Positions 27,268 through 36,219 of a stretch of DNA of 64,000 nt are shown here, piece after piece. The stretch is from an uncultured Roseibium sp. (GTDB lineage: Bacteria > Pseudomonadota > Alphaproteobacteria > Rhizobiales > Stappiaceae): contig NZ_CANMFD010000001.1 of the NCBI RefSeq assembly GCF_947496995.1, forward strand, positions 1,546,692-1,610,691. The letters are read 5' to 3'. Below the pieces are notes generated by a model, which had not been told where the DNA came from, ran no database searches, and saw nothing but the letters and a program-made list of their open reading frames with translations. A program made the position numbers and the translations under genes. The stretch's first letter is position 1; each line of letters starts with the position of its first letter.

Positions 27268-29928
27268 ATGAAGGACATGTTTGACGCTTTCGAAAAAGGC
27301 CATAACGAGTTTCTGAATGCGCTCAGCGACAGCACGGCATGGACGCCATCCGAGCGTTTCACGGCCCTGCAGGCCCAGGCGACGGAACTTTCCAATCTTG
27401 CCGAACTGATGGGTCGCGGGCTGGGCAAGAACCTGAGCAAGATCACTGAAACCCACAAGGAGCGCTGGCAGAAGAGCCTGTCGGACTTCAACCGGGTCAT
27501 GGAGAACATGGGCGGGACCGAGAAATCCGGCGGACTTTTCAGCGCCTGGGAAGACTACTGGAAGGATACTTCCCAGCGCATGGTCCTGACGATGGACACC
27601 CTGCGCCAGCGCGGCGACAATTTTATCGAGCATGAAGAGGCAGGGTGTCCGCCGGTTCTCAAATACGACTATGAAGTGGTCCTGGATGGAGCGGATCTGC
27701 CGCATCCGAGCTGCTATACGCTGCTGAGGATCGCGCCTCCCAGGGATGCGCACTGCCGCGAGCACAAGCCGTGGAAACGCCCCTATATCATCATCGATCC
27801 ACGCGCCGGCCACGGCTCCGGCATCGGTGGGTTCAAACCGGACAGTCAGGTCGGCGTCGCCCTGCGTGACGGCCATCCGGTCTATTTCGTCGCTTTCAGC
27901 CGCATGCCGGAAAAAGGTCAGACAATCGCGGATGTCACTCGGTCCGAGGCGGCCTTAGTCCGCAAGGTGATGGAACTGCATCCGGATGCGCCCCATCCGA
28001 TCATCACCGGCAACTGTCAGGGCGGCTGGGCAACGCTGATCCTGGCGGCGATGAACCCGGACCTGGCGGGACCGATCCTGCTGAACGGAGCCCCGGTGTC
28101 CACCTGGTCCGGACGGGTGGGCGAGAACCCCATGCGCTACAATGCGGGCGTTCTGGGCGGGACCTGGAACGCAATGTACTATTCGGATCTCGGCCACGGC
28201 ATTTTCGACGGTGCGGACATTGTCCAGAATTTCGAACTGCTCAACCCGTCGCGAAACTATTTCGGCAAATATTACGACCTTTACGTCAAGGTCGACACCG
28301 AGCCCCCGCGGTTCCTGGAATTCGAACGCTGGTGGGGCGGCTATTTCCTGTTCAACGAAGCGGAAATGAGGTGGATCGTAGAGCAGCTCTTCGTCGGCAA
28401 CCGGCTGTCGAAGAACGAGGCTCAGCTGGAACCGGGCGTCAATATCGACATCAGGAGGATCCGCGCGCCCATCATCGTCTTTACCAGCTGGGGCGACAAC
28501 ATCACCCCGCCGCAGCAGGCGATCAACTGGATCATGGACACCTATACGGACGAGCGGGAAATCGCCATCCGCGGGCAGCGGATCATCTACATGATCCATG
28601 ACCAGGTCGGTCACCTCGGCATCTTCGTATCGTCGAAGATCGCCAAAAAGGAACACACCGAAGTCACATCGACCCTGAAAACCATCGAGGCCCTGGCGCC
28701 GGGCCTTTATGAAATGACCATCGACGATTACGAAGGCGACCTTCTGGAACGCGAATTCACGGTCAGTTTCCATGAACGCACGATGGACGACCTGAAGCTG
28801 ATCGACGATGGCCGGGACGATGAAATCCCCTTTGCCGCCGTCGCCCGGGCCTCCAAACAGCAGGCAGAATTCTACGATGTCTGCGTCCGGCCTTTCGTAC
28901 AGGCAGGTGTCACCGAACAGAGTGCCGATCTGCGCCGCAAGACGCACCCGCTGAGAGTTCAGCGGGCATCGTTTTCAAGTCTCAATCCCTTCCTGAGCGG
29001 GCTGCCGGGCTGGGCCGAGCGTGCACGTCAGGAAAGAACGCCGGCGGCGCCGGACAACCCGTTCGTCGAACTTCAGCATGTCAACGCGGCCTTGCTCGAG
29101 CAATCGATGGACCTTTATCGGGACCTGCGCGACACGATGTACGAGAACCTCTTTTTCACCATCTGGGGCTCACCCTACATGCGCTGGTTCGGCCGTCCCA
29201 GACAGCCGGGCAGGACACTGAGAGGCAAGGATGAAATGCGCAGCCTGCCGCCCGTGCAGGCCGCCCTGATGCATATCGAGGAAGGCGGGTTTTGCGAAGC
29301 GGTAATCCGCATGCTGATCCTTCTGGCCGAAAGCCGTGGCACGGTTCGCCGCGACCGGCTGGAACGCTCCGCGCGGGTGTTGAACCAGGACGAGCCGTTC
29401 AAGTCGTTGAAGCCGGACGAACGCAGCTTCATGCTTCGTGAGCAGACCCTGATCGTGGAATTTGCCCGAGATCAGGCAATAGAAACTCTGCCCAAACTCC
29501 TCAGGACCAGGGAAGACCGTGAACTGGCGTCAAAGGTGGTGCGCTACGTGCCGGGTATCATCGACGAGATGGCGCCCCACACCCTGGAATTGCTGAAGAC
29601 GTTCAATCGTGTTCTGGGCCTTCCGCCCGTCTCGGGAGACATCACCGAAGATCCGCTCCACTCGGCCACTCCGAAAGGCGCCGCGCAAACGGTACGCCAG
29701 CCGGATCGGCTTCAGGAAACATCCGGCACGTCCGTGAACGAGGTGGCCGACAAAACGGACGCGAAGGCAGCTTCCGCATCTCCTGCACCCAGGAAAACCT
29801 CCGCCCGCAAACAGGCAGGAAGCAAGGCGCCTGCTCGCAAGACGGCCAGGCCGGCGGCTGCGAAACCTGCTGCTGCTGCGCGCAAGCGGCGCAGCGCGGA
29901 AAAGACTTCGGAAGAGCCTGCCGAATAG
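27268..29928 (+). CDS. DUF3141 protein, PHA-synthase-like hydrolase with histone-like tail
   Basis: An 886-residue cytoplasmic protein. Residues ~1-115 are helical. An alpha/beta-hydrolase domain follows, with nucleophile box GNCQGGW (Cys250), SWGDNITPP (Asp410) and VGHLGIFVS (His449). This Cys-Asp-His set and its spacing resemble PHA synthases. A long helical region spans ~500-800. The last ~70 residues are Ala/Lys/Arg/Pro-rich, like histone H1 or PhaF tails, suggesting nucleic-acid or granule binding. It is coupled to fabI (9-bp gap, AGGAGGTCCC). The biochemical role is not established; polyester or acyl-thioester chemistry is my inference. Confidence 0.82.
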   Translation: MKDMFDAFEKGHNEFLNALSDSTAWTPSERFTALQAQATELSNLAELMGRGLGKNLSKITETHKERWQKSLSDFNRVMENMGGTEKSGGLFSAWEDYWKDTSQRMVLTMDTLRQRGDNFIEHEEAGCPPVLKYDYEVVLDGADLPHPSCYTLLRIAPPRDAHCREHKPWKRPYIIIDPRAGHGSGIGGFKPDSQVGVALRDGHPVYFVAFSRMPEKGQTIADVTRSEAALVRKVMELHPDAPHPIITGNCQGGWATLILAAMNPDLAGPILLNGAPVSTWSGRVGENPMRYNAGVLGGTWNAMYYSDLGHGIFDGADIVQNFELLNPSRNYFGKYYDLYVKVDTEPPRFLEFERWWGGYFLFNEAEMRWIVEQLFVGNRLSKNEAQLEPGVNIDIRRIRAPIIVFTSWGDNITPPQQAINWIMDTYTDEREIAIRGQRIIYMIHDQVGHLGIFVSSKIAKKEHTEVTSTLKTIEALAPGLYEMTIDDYEGDLLEREFTVSFHERTMDDLKLIDDGRDDEIPFAAVARASKQQAEFYDVCVRPFVQAGVTEQSADLRRKTHPLRVQRASFSSLNPFLSGLPGWAERARQERTPAAPDNPFVELQHVNAALLEQSMDLYRDLRDTMYENLFFTIWGSPYMRWFGRPRQPGRTLRGKDEMRSLPPVQAALMHIEEGGFCEAVIRMLILLAESRGTVRRDRLERSARVLNQDEPFKSLKPDERSFMLREQTLIVEFARDQAIETLPKLLRTREDRELASKVVRYVPGIIDEMAPHTLELLKTFNRVLGLPPVSGDITEDPLHSATPKGAAQTVRQPDRLQETSGTSVNEVADKTDAKAASASPAPRKTSARKQAGSKAPARKTARPAAAKPAAAARKRRSAEKTSEEPAE

Positions 29929-29963
29929 GGAAGGGTGGAAAGGAACACCGAACAAGGATAAGT

Positions 29964-29990
29964 GGGGCGTTCGGGCCTCTCGAACGCCCC
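29964..29990 (+). terminator. Hairpin after the fabI-DUF3141 operon
   Basis: Perfect 10-bp stem GGGGCGTTCG / CGAACGCCCC with a 7-base loop, 36 bp past the stop codon. The following sequence is only moderately T-rich (TCTGGATTTTATT). It is probably the transcript end or a 3' stabiliser. The rest of 29929-30250 has no gene; its last part should carry the next promoter. Confidence 0.6.
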
Positions 29991-30250
29991 CAGAGCCCCT
30001 CTGGATTTTATTGGAGTTAGGCTCTGATCTGAAAAATATGCCGTTTTCTGTGCATTTGGCGGGGTGCGGCTTGCCCGTCCGCCATATCTGTTCAGGCAAC
30101 GGTAAAATTACCTATGCCAGAATAGCGATAACGCCGGATACGGCAAGTCCGTTCCGGCCGGAATTCCCTTAAATCGGTATTGCGCCGCACGCAACATTTG
30201 GCCAAAGGTGAAAACCACCGAAGTGCCACATTAAGGCGGAACCATTCTAC

Positions 30251-31612
30251 ATGTTTGACTGGGCCTACAGGAAACGCCTGAAAGACGATCTCGAAACATG
30301 GGTCGCGAATGGCTGGGTGACCTCCGAGGGGGCGGCAGCCATTTTCAGGGACCAGGAGGGCGAGGATGGCCGCTCGCGGTTGCCCATGGCTCTTGCGGGC
30401 ATCGGCATGGTGTGTGTTGCGCTTGCTGTTTTTGCCTTTGTCGCGGCGAATTGGGAAGCGATCCCGAAATTCGTGAAGCTGGCGGGAATTGCCGTTCTGG
30501 TCGCAGGCAGCCACTGGCTGGCGGCCGCGGCTGCCGCGAGGGGGCGCAAGGGCATCTCGGACCTGGCGACCGGGTTTGCGACGCTTGTGTTCGTCGGTGG
30601 CATGGCGCTGGTCGGCCAGATCTTCCATTTGCCGTCGGACTGGGCCGGCGGGGCTTTCCTTGTCGTTATCGGCGGTCTTGCCGCCGCCTGGCTGACCGGG
30701 TCGAAAACCTCGCTCGTTGTTGCTTGCGCCGCTGCCATTACCTGGCAGGTGACCCGGTCGGATATCGGTGCGTCCGATCCGCTGCAGGATCTCATAGGGC
30801 TCGTGTTTCTGGTGGCCGTCGCTGCCCATGCCGTCGTTTATCCCGCCCGCCTGTCGCGCTGGGCGGCAATCAGCCTGCTTTGGGTGACCTATGGCCGCTG
30901 GTTTGGCGATACGGCGGATCTGTTGGGCGGCGGTGACGATGCCATATCGGCCATGGCGCTGGTCGGCGCCGGCGGTCTTGCGGCTATCCTGCTTCAGCTT
31001 GACCCTGTCGCGGACCTGTTCGTCAAGTGGTCCAGCGGCAGGCCCTTGCGGCGCCACGGCCACTGGCTGATGACACGTTCGCTGCAGGATGCCGGACTTC
31101 TGGTGCTGTGCGCCCTGATCGTGCTCGCCCTGGTTCTCGAGCCCGAATTCCACGGCAACCACTACGCGCGCGGCATGCTGGCCTTGCCGGGCCTGCTGCC
31201 CCTGGGGCTGGCGGTTCTCCTGTGTGCCACGGGGCTGGTGCTGTCTTTCAAATCCACGAAATCGATGGCGCTGTTTGCCGCTGCCGGGCTCGTTCTGCTG
31301 ACACTTCTGGCGCCGCTCGCGACGGCCAGCGTTCCGGTTCGGGCCGCGATGTGCCTGGCGGTGCTGACGGCTCTCTGCGCGCTGGGGACCTGGTACAACA
31401 ACCGCTTCTGGATGCTGTGTGCCTATCTCGGCCTGACGGCGGTTGCTCTCTGGCTGTTGCAGGTCACGATCGGATCGCTGCTCGGCCAGTCGCTGTTCTT
31501 CCTGGTCGCGGGCCTTCTTCTGCTCGCCATGGCGATCTGGCTTGCACGGGTATTCCGCAAGAAGCAGACCCTTCCCGAGAACCCGGAGAACGCCCGGGAG
31601 ACCCGCTCATGA
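30251..31612 (+). CDS. DUF2157 multi-span membrane protein
   Basis: A 453-residue protein. A short soluble N-terminus (WVTSEGAAAIFRDQEGED) is followed by about 12 hydrophobic spans to the C-terminus. This is the DUF2157 family. It overlaps the next gene by four bases (ATGA), and that gene encodes a GDYXXLXY-family protein; the two families often occur together. No enzymatic motif is seen and the function is unknown. A role in the envelope is likely from topology alone. Confidence 0.8.
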   Translation: MFDWAYRKRLKDDLETWVANGWVTSEGAAAIFRDQEGEDGRSRLPMALAGIGMVCVALAVFAFVAANWEAIPKFVKLAGIAVLVAGSHWLAAAAAARGRKGISDLATGFATLVFVGGMALVGQIFHLPSDWAGGAFLVVIGGLAAAWLTGSKTSLVVACAAAITWQVTRSDIGASDPLQDLIGLVFLVAVAAHAVVYPARLSRWAAISLLWVTYGRWFGDTADLLGGGDDAISAMALVGAGGLAAILLQLDPVADLFVKWSSGRPLRRHGHWLMTRSLQDAGLLVLCALIVLALVLEPEFHGNHYARGMLALPGLLPLGLAVLLCATGLVLSFKSTKSMALFAAAGLVLLTLLAPLATASVPVRAAMCLAVLTALCALGTWYNNRFWMLCAYLGLTAVALWLLQVTIGSLLGQSLFFLVAGLLLLAMAIWLARVFRKKQTLPENPENARETRS

Positions 31613-32187
31613 CACAGTCTGCCGATGCGATCCCTTCAACCAAGCTGTTTTCCATTCGCGCGATCTACCTGCGCTGGGGGCTGCTTGCGCTCATTCAGCT
31701 CGGCCTGATTTCCATTCCGCTTGTCGACCGGCTTCAAGTCCTGTTGACGGGAAAGGTCGTTCAACTGGAAACGGTTCCGGTCGATCCGCGCGACCTCCTG
31801 CGCGGTGACTATGTCGTCATCAATCTCGCAATCACCAGCGTTTCAACAGATCTTCCGGGGAGCGACGGATTGCGATCCGGCGACAGGGTCTATGTCGGGC
31901 TTTCGGCGGACGACGGCGGCGTTGCACGCCCCGTCCTCATTGCAAAAAGCCGGGACAGCGCGGGCCCTTTGGCGATTGCCGGGACGGTTCGGAGCACGAC
32001 TGGAGAAACCCTTCGCATCGATTACGGCATCGACGCCTTCTTTTTGCCGGAAGGCGAGGGCCGGATCATCGAACGGCTGGACACGAAACGCGTGCTTCTG
32101 CAAGTCTCTGTCGCCGAAGACGGGCGATCCCTGCCGCTGACCCTGCTTGTCGACGGAAAAGCCTTCCGCTCCGACAGCATATTTTGA
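31609..32187 (+). CDS. GDYXXLXY-domain membrane-anchored protein
   Basis: A 192-residue protein. One N-terminal membrane span (~18-42, LRWGLLALIQLGLISIPLV) is followed by an extracytoplasmic domain with the family motif RGDYVVINLAI. The gene starts at ATG 31609, overlapping the DUF2157 stop (ATGA). The longer frame in this phase inside DUF2157 is not coding. The pair probably forms one membrane complex of unknown function. Confidence 0.82.
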   Translation: MTQSADAIPSTKLFSIRAIYLRWGLLALIQLGLISIPLVDRLQVLLTGKVVQLETVPVDPRDLLRGDYVVINLAITSVSTDLPGSDGLRSGDRVYVGLSADDGGVARPVLIAKSRDSAGPLAIAGTVRSTTGETLRIDYGIDAFFLPEGEGRIIERLDTKRVLLQVSVAEDGRSLPLTLLVDGKAFRSDSIF

Positions 32188-32245
32188 CGGATGCCTCGTC
32201 TGGCGGTATGAGCGCTGCAGCTCTTTCCTCCGTCCAGGGTATGAA

Positions 32246-33289
32246 ATGTCCGATCCAGCGCTCGAAACGCTTTTGCTGCCTTTAGAAACCGAAGCCGTTG
32301 AGCTTGCCGCCGGCTCGAAGGTCTTGTTCCTGCGCGCCCGCGCGGGCCGGGCGCTCGCCGCTTTGCAGTACCTTGAGACGCTGTGCGTCCAGAGTTTCGC
32401 GCCGGACCGGGATGCCCTAGTGAAAGCGGGTTTCCGTGTGGAAGCTGAAACGGACGAGGACGGCTTCGACGCGGTGCTGCTTCTGCCCGGACGCCAGCGC
32501 CAGGAGGCCCGGGCGCAACTTGCGAAGGCCGTTTCCAGCGCAAGGGAAGGTGGGCTGGTCATCGCCTGCGCACCCAACACGGAAGGCGCGAAGACCCTGG
32601 AAAGCGATCTGGCCGACCTCATGGGCGGATCGGAAAAGCTTTCCAAGAACAAATGCCGCGTTGCCTGGCATCGTGTCGAAGCAGACGCCCTGAACAGGGA
32701 CCTGCTGGAAGACTGGCGGGGGCTCGATGCGCCGCGGCCGGTTCTGGAAGGCAGCTATATCAGCCGTCCCGGCATTTTCGCCTGGGACCGGATCGATCCG
32801 GCTTCGAAACTGCTGGCCGGCCTGTTGCCGGAGACCCTGAAGGGACGCGGCGCCGATCTGGGCGCAGGTTTCGGCTACCTCGCCCGCGCTGTTCTTGAAA
32901 AAGCTCCCAAGGTTACCTCCCTGGATCTCTATGAAGCCGAAAAGCGCGCGCTCGATCTGGCGGAGCAGAACCTTGCCGCCTTCAAGGGACAAAAGCCGAT
33001 GACCGGCATCTGGTCCGATGTGACCAGGGGCATTGAGGGCCCCTATGATTTCATCGTTTCCAACCCGCCGTTCCATCAGGCGGGCAGGGCCGAGCGTACT
33101 GATGTCGGCCAGGGCTTCATTCGTGCCGCTGCAGCCGGTCTCAGGCCCGGCGGCGATTTCTACATGGTCGCCAACCGGCATCTGCCCTACGAGAAGACGC
33201 TCGGTGAAGTCTTCGCCAACATCACCCAACTGGCCGACGAGGGCGGTTACAAGGTGATCCGCGCGGTCAAGGCGAAGGGAGGACGCTGA
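32246..33289 (+). CDS. RsmC-like rRNA/guanine-N2 methyltransferase
   Basis: A 347-residue protein. A degenerate N-terminal half (~1-170) precedes a C-terminal SAM-binding domain with motif I ADLGAGFGYLA and the catalytic NPPF motif in IVSNPPFHQ. This two-domain plan matches RsmC/RlmG, which methylate guanine N2 in ribosomal RNA. ATG 32246 was chosen; a frame 33 codons longer overlaps the previous gene by 41 bp. One base separates it from the pseudouridine synthase gene, so both RNA-modification genes are cotranscribed. Confidence 0.82.
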   Translation: MSDPALETLLLPLETEAVELAAGSKVLFLRARAGRALAALQYLETLCVQSFAPDRDALVKAGFRVEAETDEDGFDAVLLLPGRQRQEARAQLAKAVSSAREGGLVIACAPNTEGAKTLESDLADLMGGSEKLSKNKCRVAWHRVEADALNRDLLEDWRGLDAPRPVLEGSYISRPGIFAWDRIDPASKLLAGLLPETLKGRGADLGAGFGYLARAVLEKAPKVTSLDLYEAEKRALDLAEQNLAAFKGQKPMTGIWSDVTRGIEGPYDFIVSNPPFHQAGRAERTDVGQGFIRAAAAGLRPGGDFYMVANRHLPYEKTLGEVFANITQLADEGGYKVIRAVKAKGGR

Positions 33290-33290
33290 C

Positions 33291-33995
33291 ATGCGGCTGG
33301 TAAAGCTTCTCGCCAATCTCGGATATGGCAGCCGCAAGGAAATGCAGACCGCGATCCGTAACGGCTGGGTGACCGACCGGCAGGGAAACCGGCTGAAGGC
33401 GGACAGTCCGGCCGCGCATGAGGACATTCTCTTCGACGACGAGCCGCTCGACCCGGCGCAGGGTGTGGTTCTGCTGATGAACAAGCCGCTCGGCTATACC
33501 TGCTCCGTCAAGGATCAGGGGCGGCTGGTCTATGATCTCCTGCCGGACCGCTTCCGCATGCGCAAGCCGGTGTTGTCCACCATCGGCCGGCTCGACAAGG
33601 AAACCGCCGGCGCGCTGCTTTTCACCGACGACGGAACATTCCTGCACAAGGTGATTTCGCCCAAGGCGGAAGTCCCGAAGGTTTATGAGGTCACGCTGGA
33701 CCGCCCGATGAAGGGCGACGAAGTCACGTTGTTTGCCTCGGGCGGGATGATGCTGGAAAGCGAGATCAAGCCGTTGAAGCCTGCGGGCCTTGAGGTGCTG
33801 GACGAAACCCATGCCCGCCTGACCCTGCACGAGGGCCGCTATCATCAGGCCCGGCGCATGTTTGCCGCAACCGGAAACCACGTCACTGCGCTTGTCCGCA
33901 GCCGCATCGGCGTCCTCGGCCTCGACGGTCTGGAAGAAGGCAACTGGAAGGTTCTGTCGGAAGACGAGAAGGCGCTGATTTTCGCCGCCGAATGA
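33291..33995 (+). CDS. RsuA/RluB-family pseudouridine synthase
   Basis: A 234-residue protein. An S4-type RNA-binding start (LVKLLANLGYGSRKEMQTAI) is followed by the catalytic domain with GRLDKETAG, whose Asp is the nucleophile for uridine isomerisation. The length matches RsuA, which modifies 16S rRNA U516. RluE/RluF types cannot be fully excluded. It has a good ribosome site (GGGAGGAC) and is paired with the RsmC-like gene. Confidence 0.88.
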   Translation: MRLVKLLANLGYGSRKEMQTAIRNGWVTDRQGNRLKADSPAAHEDILFDDEPLDPAQGVVLLMNKPLGYTCSVKDQGRLVYDLLPDRFRMRKPVLSTIGRLDKETAGALLFTDDGTFLHKVISPKAEVPKVYEVTLDRPMKGDEVTLFASGGMMLESEIKPLKPAGLEVLDETHARLTLHEGRYHQARRMFAATGNHVTALVRSRIGVLGLDGLEEGNWKVLSEDEKALIFAAE

Positions 33996-34031
33996 GTTTT
34001 TGAACGCACCCGAAATTCAACGGTGCGCCGC

Positions 34032-34079
34032 CCCGGCCTTGAGCCGGGGCCTTGGTTATGGTCCCGGCTCAAGGCCGGG
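34032..34079. repeat. Perfect 17-bp inverted repeat
   Basis: CCCGGCCTTGAGCCGGG (34032-34048) and its exact reverse complement (34063-34079) flank a 14-base loop. Each arm can also fold on itself (CCGGC-CTTGA-GCCGG). It is a dispersed-repeat-like element between the converging rsuA-like and dioxygenase genes. Confidence 0.75.
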
Positions 34080-34130
34080 ACAGCCGGTGGGTCTATCGGG
34101 CAGCCTCCCGGGCAAAAGGCTTCTGCGTTT

Positions 34131-35252
34131 CTATCCCGTCTTCTTTCGGCTGAGCACGCGGATGCGGCTGTCGAATTCGCCGCGGTCCACGTAGCAGCCG
34201 CGCAGGTGGCGGAAGCCGGTGTTCGGGTCAAACGCGGTCCGCCCGTGCAGAACCCGCCGGTTGTCGAAGATGACCATCTCGCCGCTCTCGAGGCGTGTCG
34301 TCATCACGTGGCTTTTCGACCGGGTCATCTGCATGATTTTTCTGTAGGCCCGGTAGTAGGCCTCCATCCGCTCCGCCGGCAGGTCGAAGATCCCCGCCAG
34401 ATGGGCGTTCAAATGCAGCTCCTGCAGGTTTCCGAACGGGTCGAGGTCGATCACCGTGTGATGGCGGCGGATGTCGTAATCCTCGTCCTGAAACCGGAAC
34501 GGCACGGGCGTTGCCGACAGAAGTTCAAAGGCTTCCAGGTCATCTTCCCTGAGATCGCTTGCAACGGCGAACCCGTCACAGAACGTCGAGCCGCCTCCCT
34601 GTGCTTCATTGGCGAGAAAATGCAGGAACTGAAAGCCCGGTGGCAGCTCCTGGTTGGCAAGATCCGTATGCAGCGGCAGGGCGTGCGACGTATAGGCCAG
34701 ATTGTTGGGGTTCGGCTTCGACATCACCTCGAATGTGGTGCCGAAATTGGTTTCGCGCAGGAACCCGACACGCCGCGCCATGGCCATGCCGGCGTCCTTG
34801 TCATTCGCCATGCCGTCGACAACGGCAAGGCCGGTCTTTTTGGTTTCGATCAGGAACTCCAGCAGGGCATCGTCGCTGGACATCAGGCTGTTCGCCGCGG
34901 CGCGCGGCAGGCTCTCCGGCGCAAGGTCGCCGCGCCACAGGATAGCCTCGATGCGGGCGGGATCCGCAAGACCGATGCCGGGCTGGTGGCCATGCAGCCA
35001 CGCAGGGTCATAGCGGCTGATGTGACCGTCGTCATTCCACGTCAGGACGATCGTGCCGTCGTCCATGCGGGCTTGGGTGATTGCGATGTCAGCCGGGACG
35101 CCGGTCAGGTCGAATTCCCGTTCCCGGGTCTGCGGGTGAAAGCCGCTCGGGCAGTTGTCCCTGAGCCAGAGGAAAGGAAATTCGGCGCTGGTCCCGTCCG
35201 GCCAGGCAACATGAAGCACGCGGTCATCACCGCGCAGGTCGAGCTGTGTCAT
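34131..35252 (-). CDS. Gamma-butyrobetaine dioxygenase-like 2-oxoglutarate/Fe(II) oxygenase
   Basis: A 373-residue TauD/GBBH-family enzyme. The N-terminal DUF971 domain (residues ~1-90) carries RDNCPSGFH. The catalytic domain has the Fe(II) ligands in LPLHTDLAN and the distal His in FRHLRGCYVD. The family hydroxylates gamma-butyrobetaine (carnitine synthesis) or trimethyllysine. The zinc-binding CPC-x2-C of animal BBOX1 is replaced by C-x4-H here. ATG 35252 gives the expected N-terminus; its ribosome site is weak, and starts up to 29 codons upstream remain possible. No carnitine genes are adjacent. Confidence 0.82.
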   Translation of the reverse strand: MTQLDLRGDDRVLHVAWPDGTSAEFPFLWLRDNCPSGFHPQTREREFDLTGVPADIAITQARMDDGTIVLTWNDDGHISRYDPAWLHGHQPGIGLADPARIEAILWRGDLAPESLPRAAANSLMSSDDALLEFLIETKKTGLAVVDGMANDKDAGMAMARRVGFLRETNFGTTFEVMSKPNPNNLAYTSHALPLHTDLANQELPPGFQFLHFLANEAQGGGSTFCDGFAVASDLREDDLEAFELLSATPVPFRFQDEDYDIRRHHTVIDLDPFGNLQELHLNAHLAGIFDLPAERMEAYYRAYRKIMQMTRSKSHVMTTRLESGEMVIFDNRRVLHGRTAFDPNTGFRHLRGCYVDRGEFDSRIRVLSRKKTG

Positions 35253-35448
35253 ATGAAAACGTCCGTCGATGTCTTTGGAAAAAGGGAACACGCCCGAAGG
35301 CGCGCGCATCAACGGCTGGCAGGGGGCGGCCACCACCAATAGGCTTTGTTATGCGGATTTCCGGGATTGCGCCCGAGGATTGCGAACATCCGGCTTCAAG
35401 CCTTTGGCAAAGCACTGCGTGCTGTGGAACGTCTTTGAAAAATTACCT

Positions 35449-35486
35449 CAAAAAAACCACCCGGCAAAAGGAAATCTGCCGGGTGG
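35449..35486 (-). terminator. Rho-independent terminator of the HdeD-like gene
   Basis: Read on the minus strand, the 10-bp stem CCACCCGGCA / TGCCGGGTGG (35477-35486 with 35457-35466) and a 10-base loop are followed by GTTTTTTT. It lies 33 bp past the stop codon. Confidence 0.9.
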
Positions 35487-35518
35487 GAAAGAACGTCTGT
35501 TAGTAGGGCGAGCCCGTA

Positions 35519-36082
35519 TCAGGCTTTTGCAGCTCGCGCCGCGAGGGCAATGGCGATGTAACTCCAGCCGTTGACGAGCACCGAGATCCCGGCGATCAGG
35601 CCGAGCGCCCATGCGGCCGAGCTTGGCAGGTCCATCCAGATCATGACACCGGCCGCCAGCGAGACGATGCCGGCGATCAGCACCCACACCCAGCCCTCAT
35701 GGGGACGCAGCTTGAAGGCCATGAGGATCTGGCTGATGCCCTGGGCGATAAAGATCGCCGCGATTACCAGTGTCAGCGCGAAGGTTCCGGCCAGCGGGTT
35801 CACGTAGATCACGATACCGCCGATCACCGCGATGATGCCGGTGATGAGATGCCAGAAGAAGCTGGAGGTGCCCTTGGTCTTGAACGCGTTGTAGATCTGC
35901 ACCAGACCGCCGACAAACAGGATGACGGCGATCAGGATCGTCACCGCGATGGACGTCGCAAGGGGGGCGGCGATCAGGATCAGGCCGCCAATGACAAGGG
36001 CGATCCCGAGCGCCAGAAACCAGCCCCAGTTCTCCTGGATCTTTGCTTTCATATCTTCCATTGCCTGTACCGCATCTGACAT
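35519..36082 (-). CDS. HdeD/DUF308-family membrane protein
   Basis: A 187-residue protein with six hydrophobic spans in three pairs. The pattern is that of HdeD, linked in E. coli to acid resistance at high cell density. I chose ATG 36082, which has GAGGAG upstream; a frame 43 codons longer runs into the MarR promoter. The gene is divergent from a MarR regulator and followed by a strong terminator. Regulation by that MarR protein is likely. Confidence 0.85.
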   Translation of the reverse strand: MSDAVQAMEDMKAKIQENWGWFLALGIALVIGGLILIAAPLATSIAVTILIAVILFVGGLVQIYNAFKTKGTSSFFWHLITGIIAVIGGIVIYVNPLAGTFALTLVIAAIFIAQGISQILMAFKLRPHEGWVWVLIAGIVSLAAGVMIWMDLPSSAAWALGLIAGISVLVNGWSYIAIALAARAAKA

Positions 36083-36195
36083 ATCGATCTCCTCACTTCG
36101 GTTGTCTTGCGCAAATGTAACCGAATCGGGGACGACGCTAAATGGACTTGGCAATTCCTGCAAGGTTGGCTTTCGAAACAGCGGGTTGACATGTG

Positions 36196-36211
36196 GTGTG
36201 TATATGCACAC
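36196..36211 (+). promoter_or_regulatory. Candidate MarR operator
   Basis: GTGTGTATATGCACAC is an imperfect palindrome (outer GTGTG/CACAC, inner ATAT). It lies between the divergent HdeD-like and MarR genes, 9 bp before ATG 36220. Its place fits repression of both genes by MarR. Confidence 0.5.
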
Positions 36212-36219
36212 AAGAGGGT

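Noticed and set aside
34021-34083. Inverted repeat after the rsuA-like gene as a terminator
   Set aside because: A strong stem but no T-run on either strand. It fits better as a dispersed palindromic element.
36186-36206. TTGACA followed by TATATG as a marR promoter
   Set aside because: The spacing is only 9 bp, too short for a sigma-70 promoter. The palindrome itself is kept as an operator candidate.
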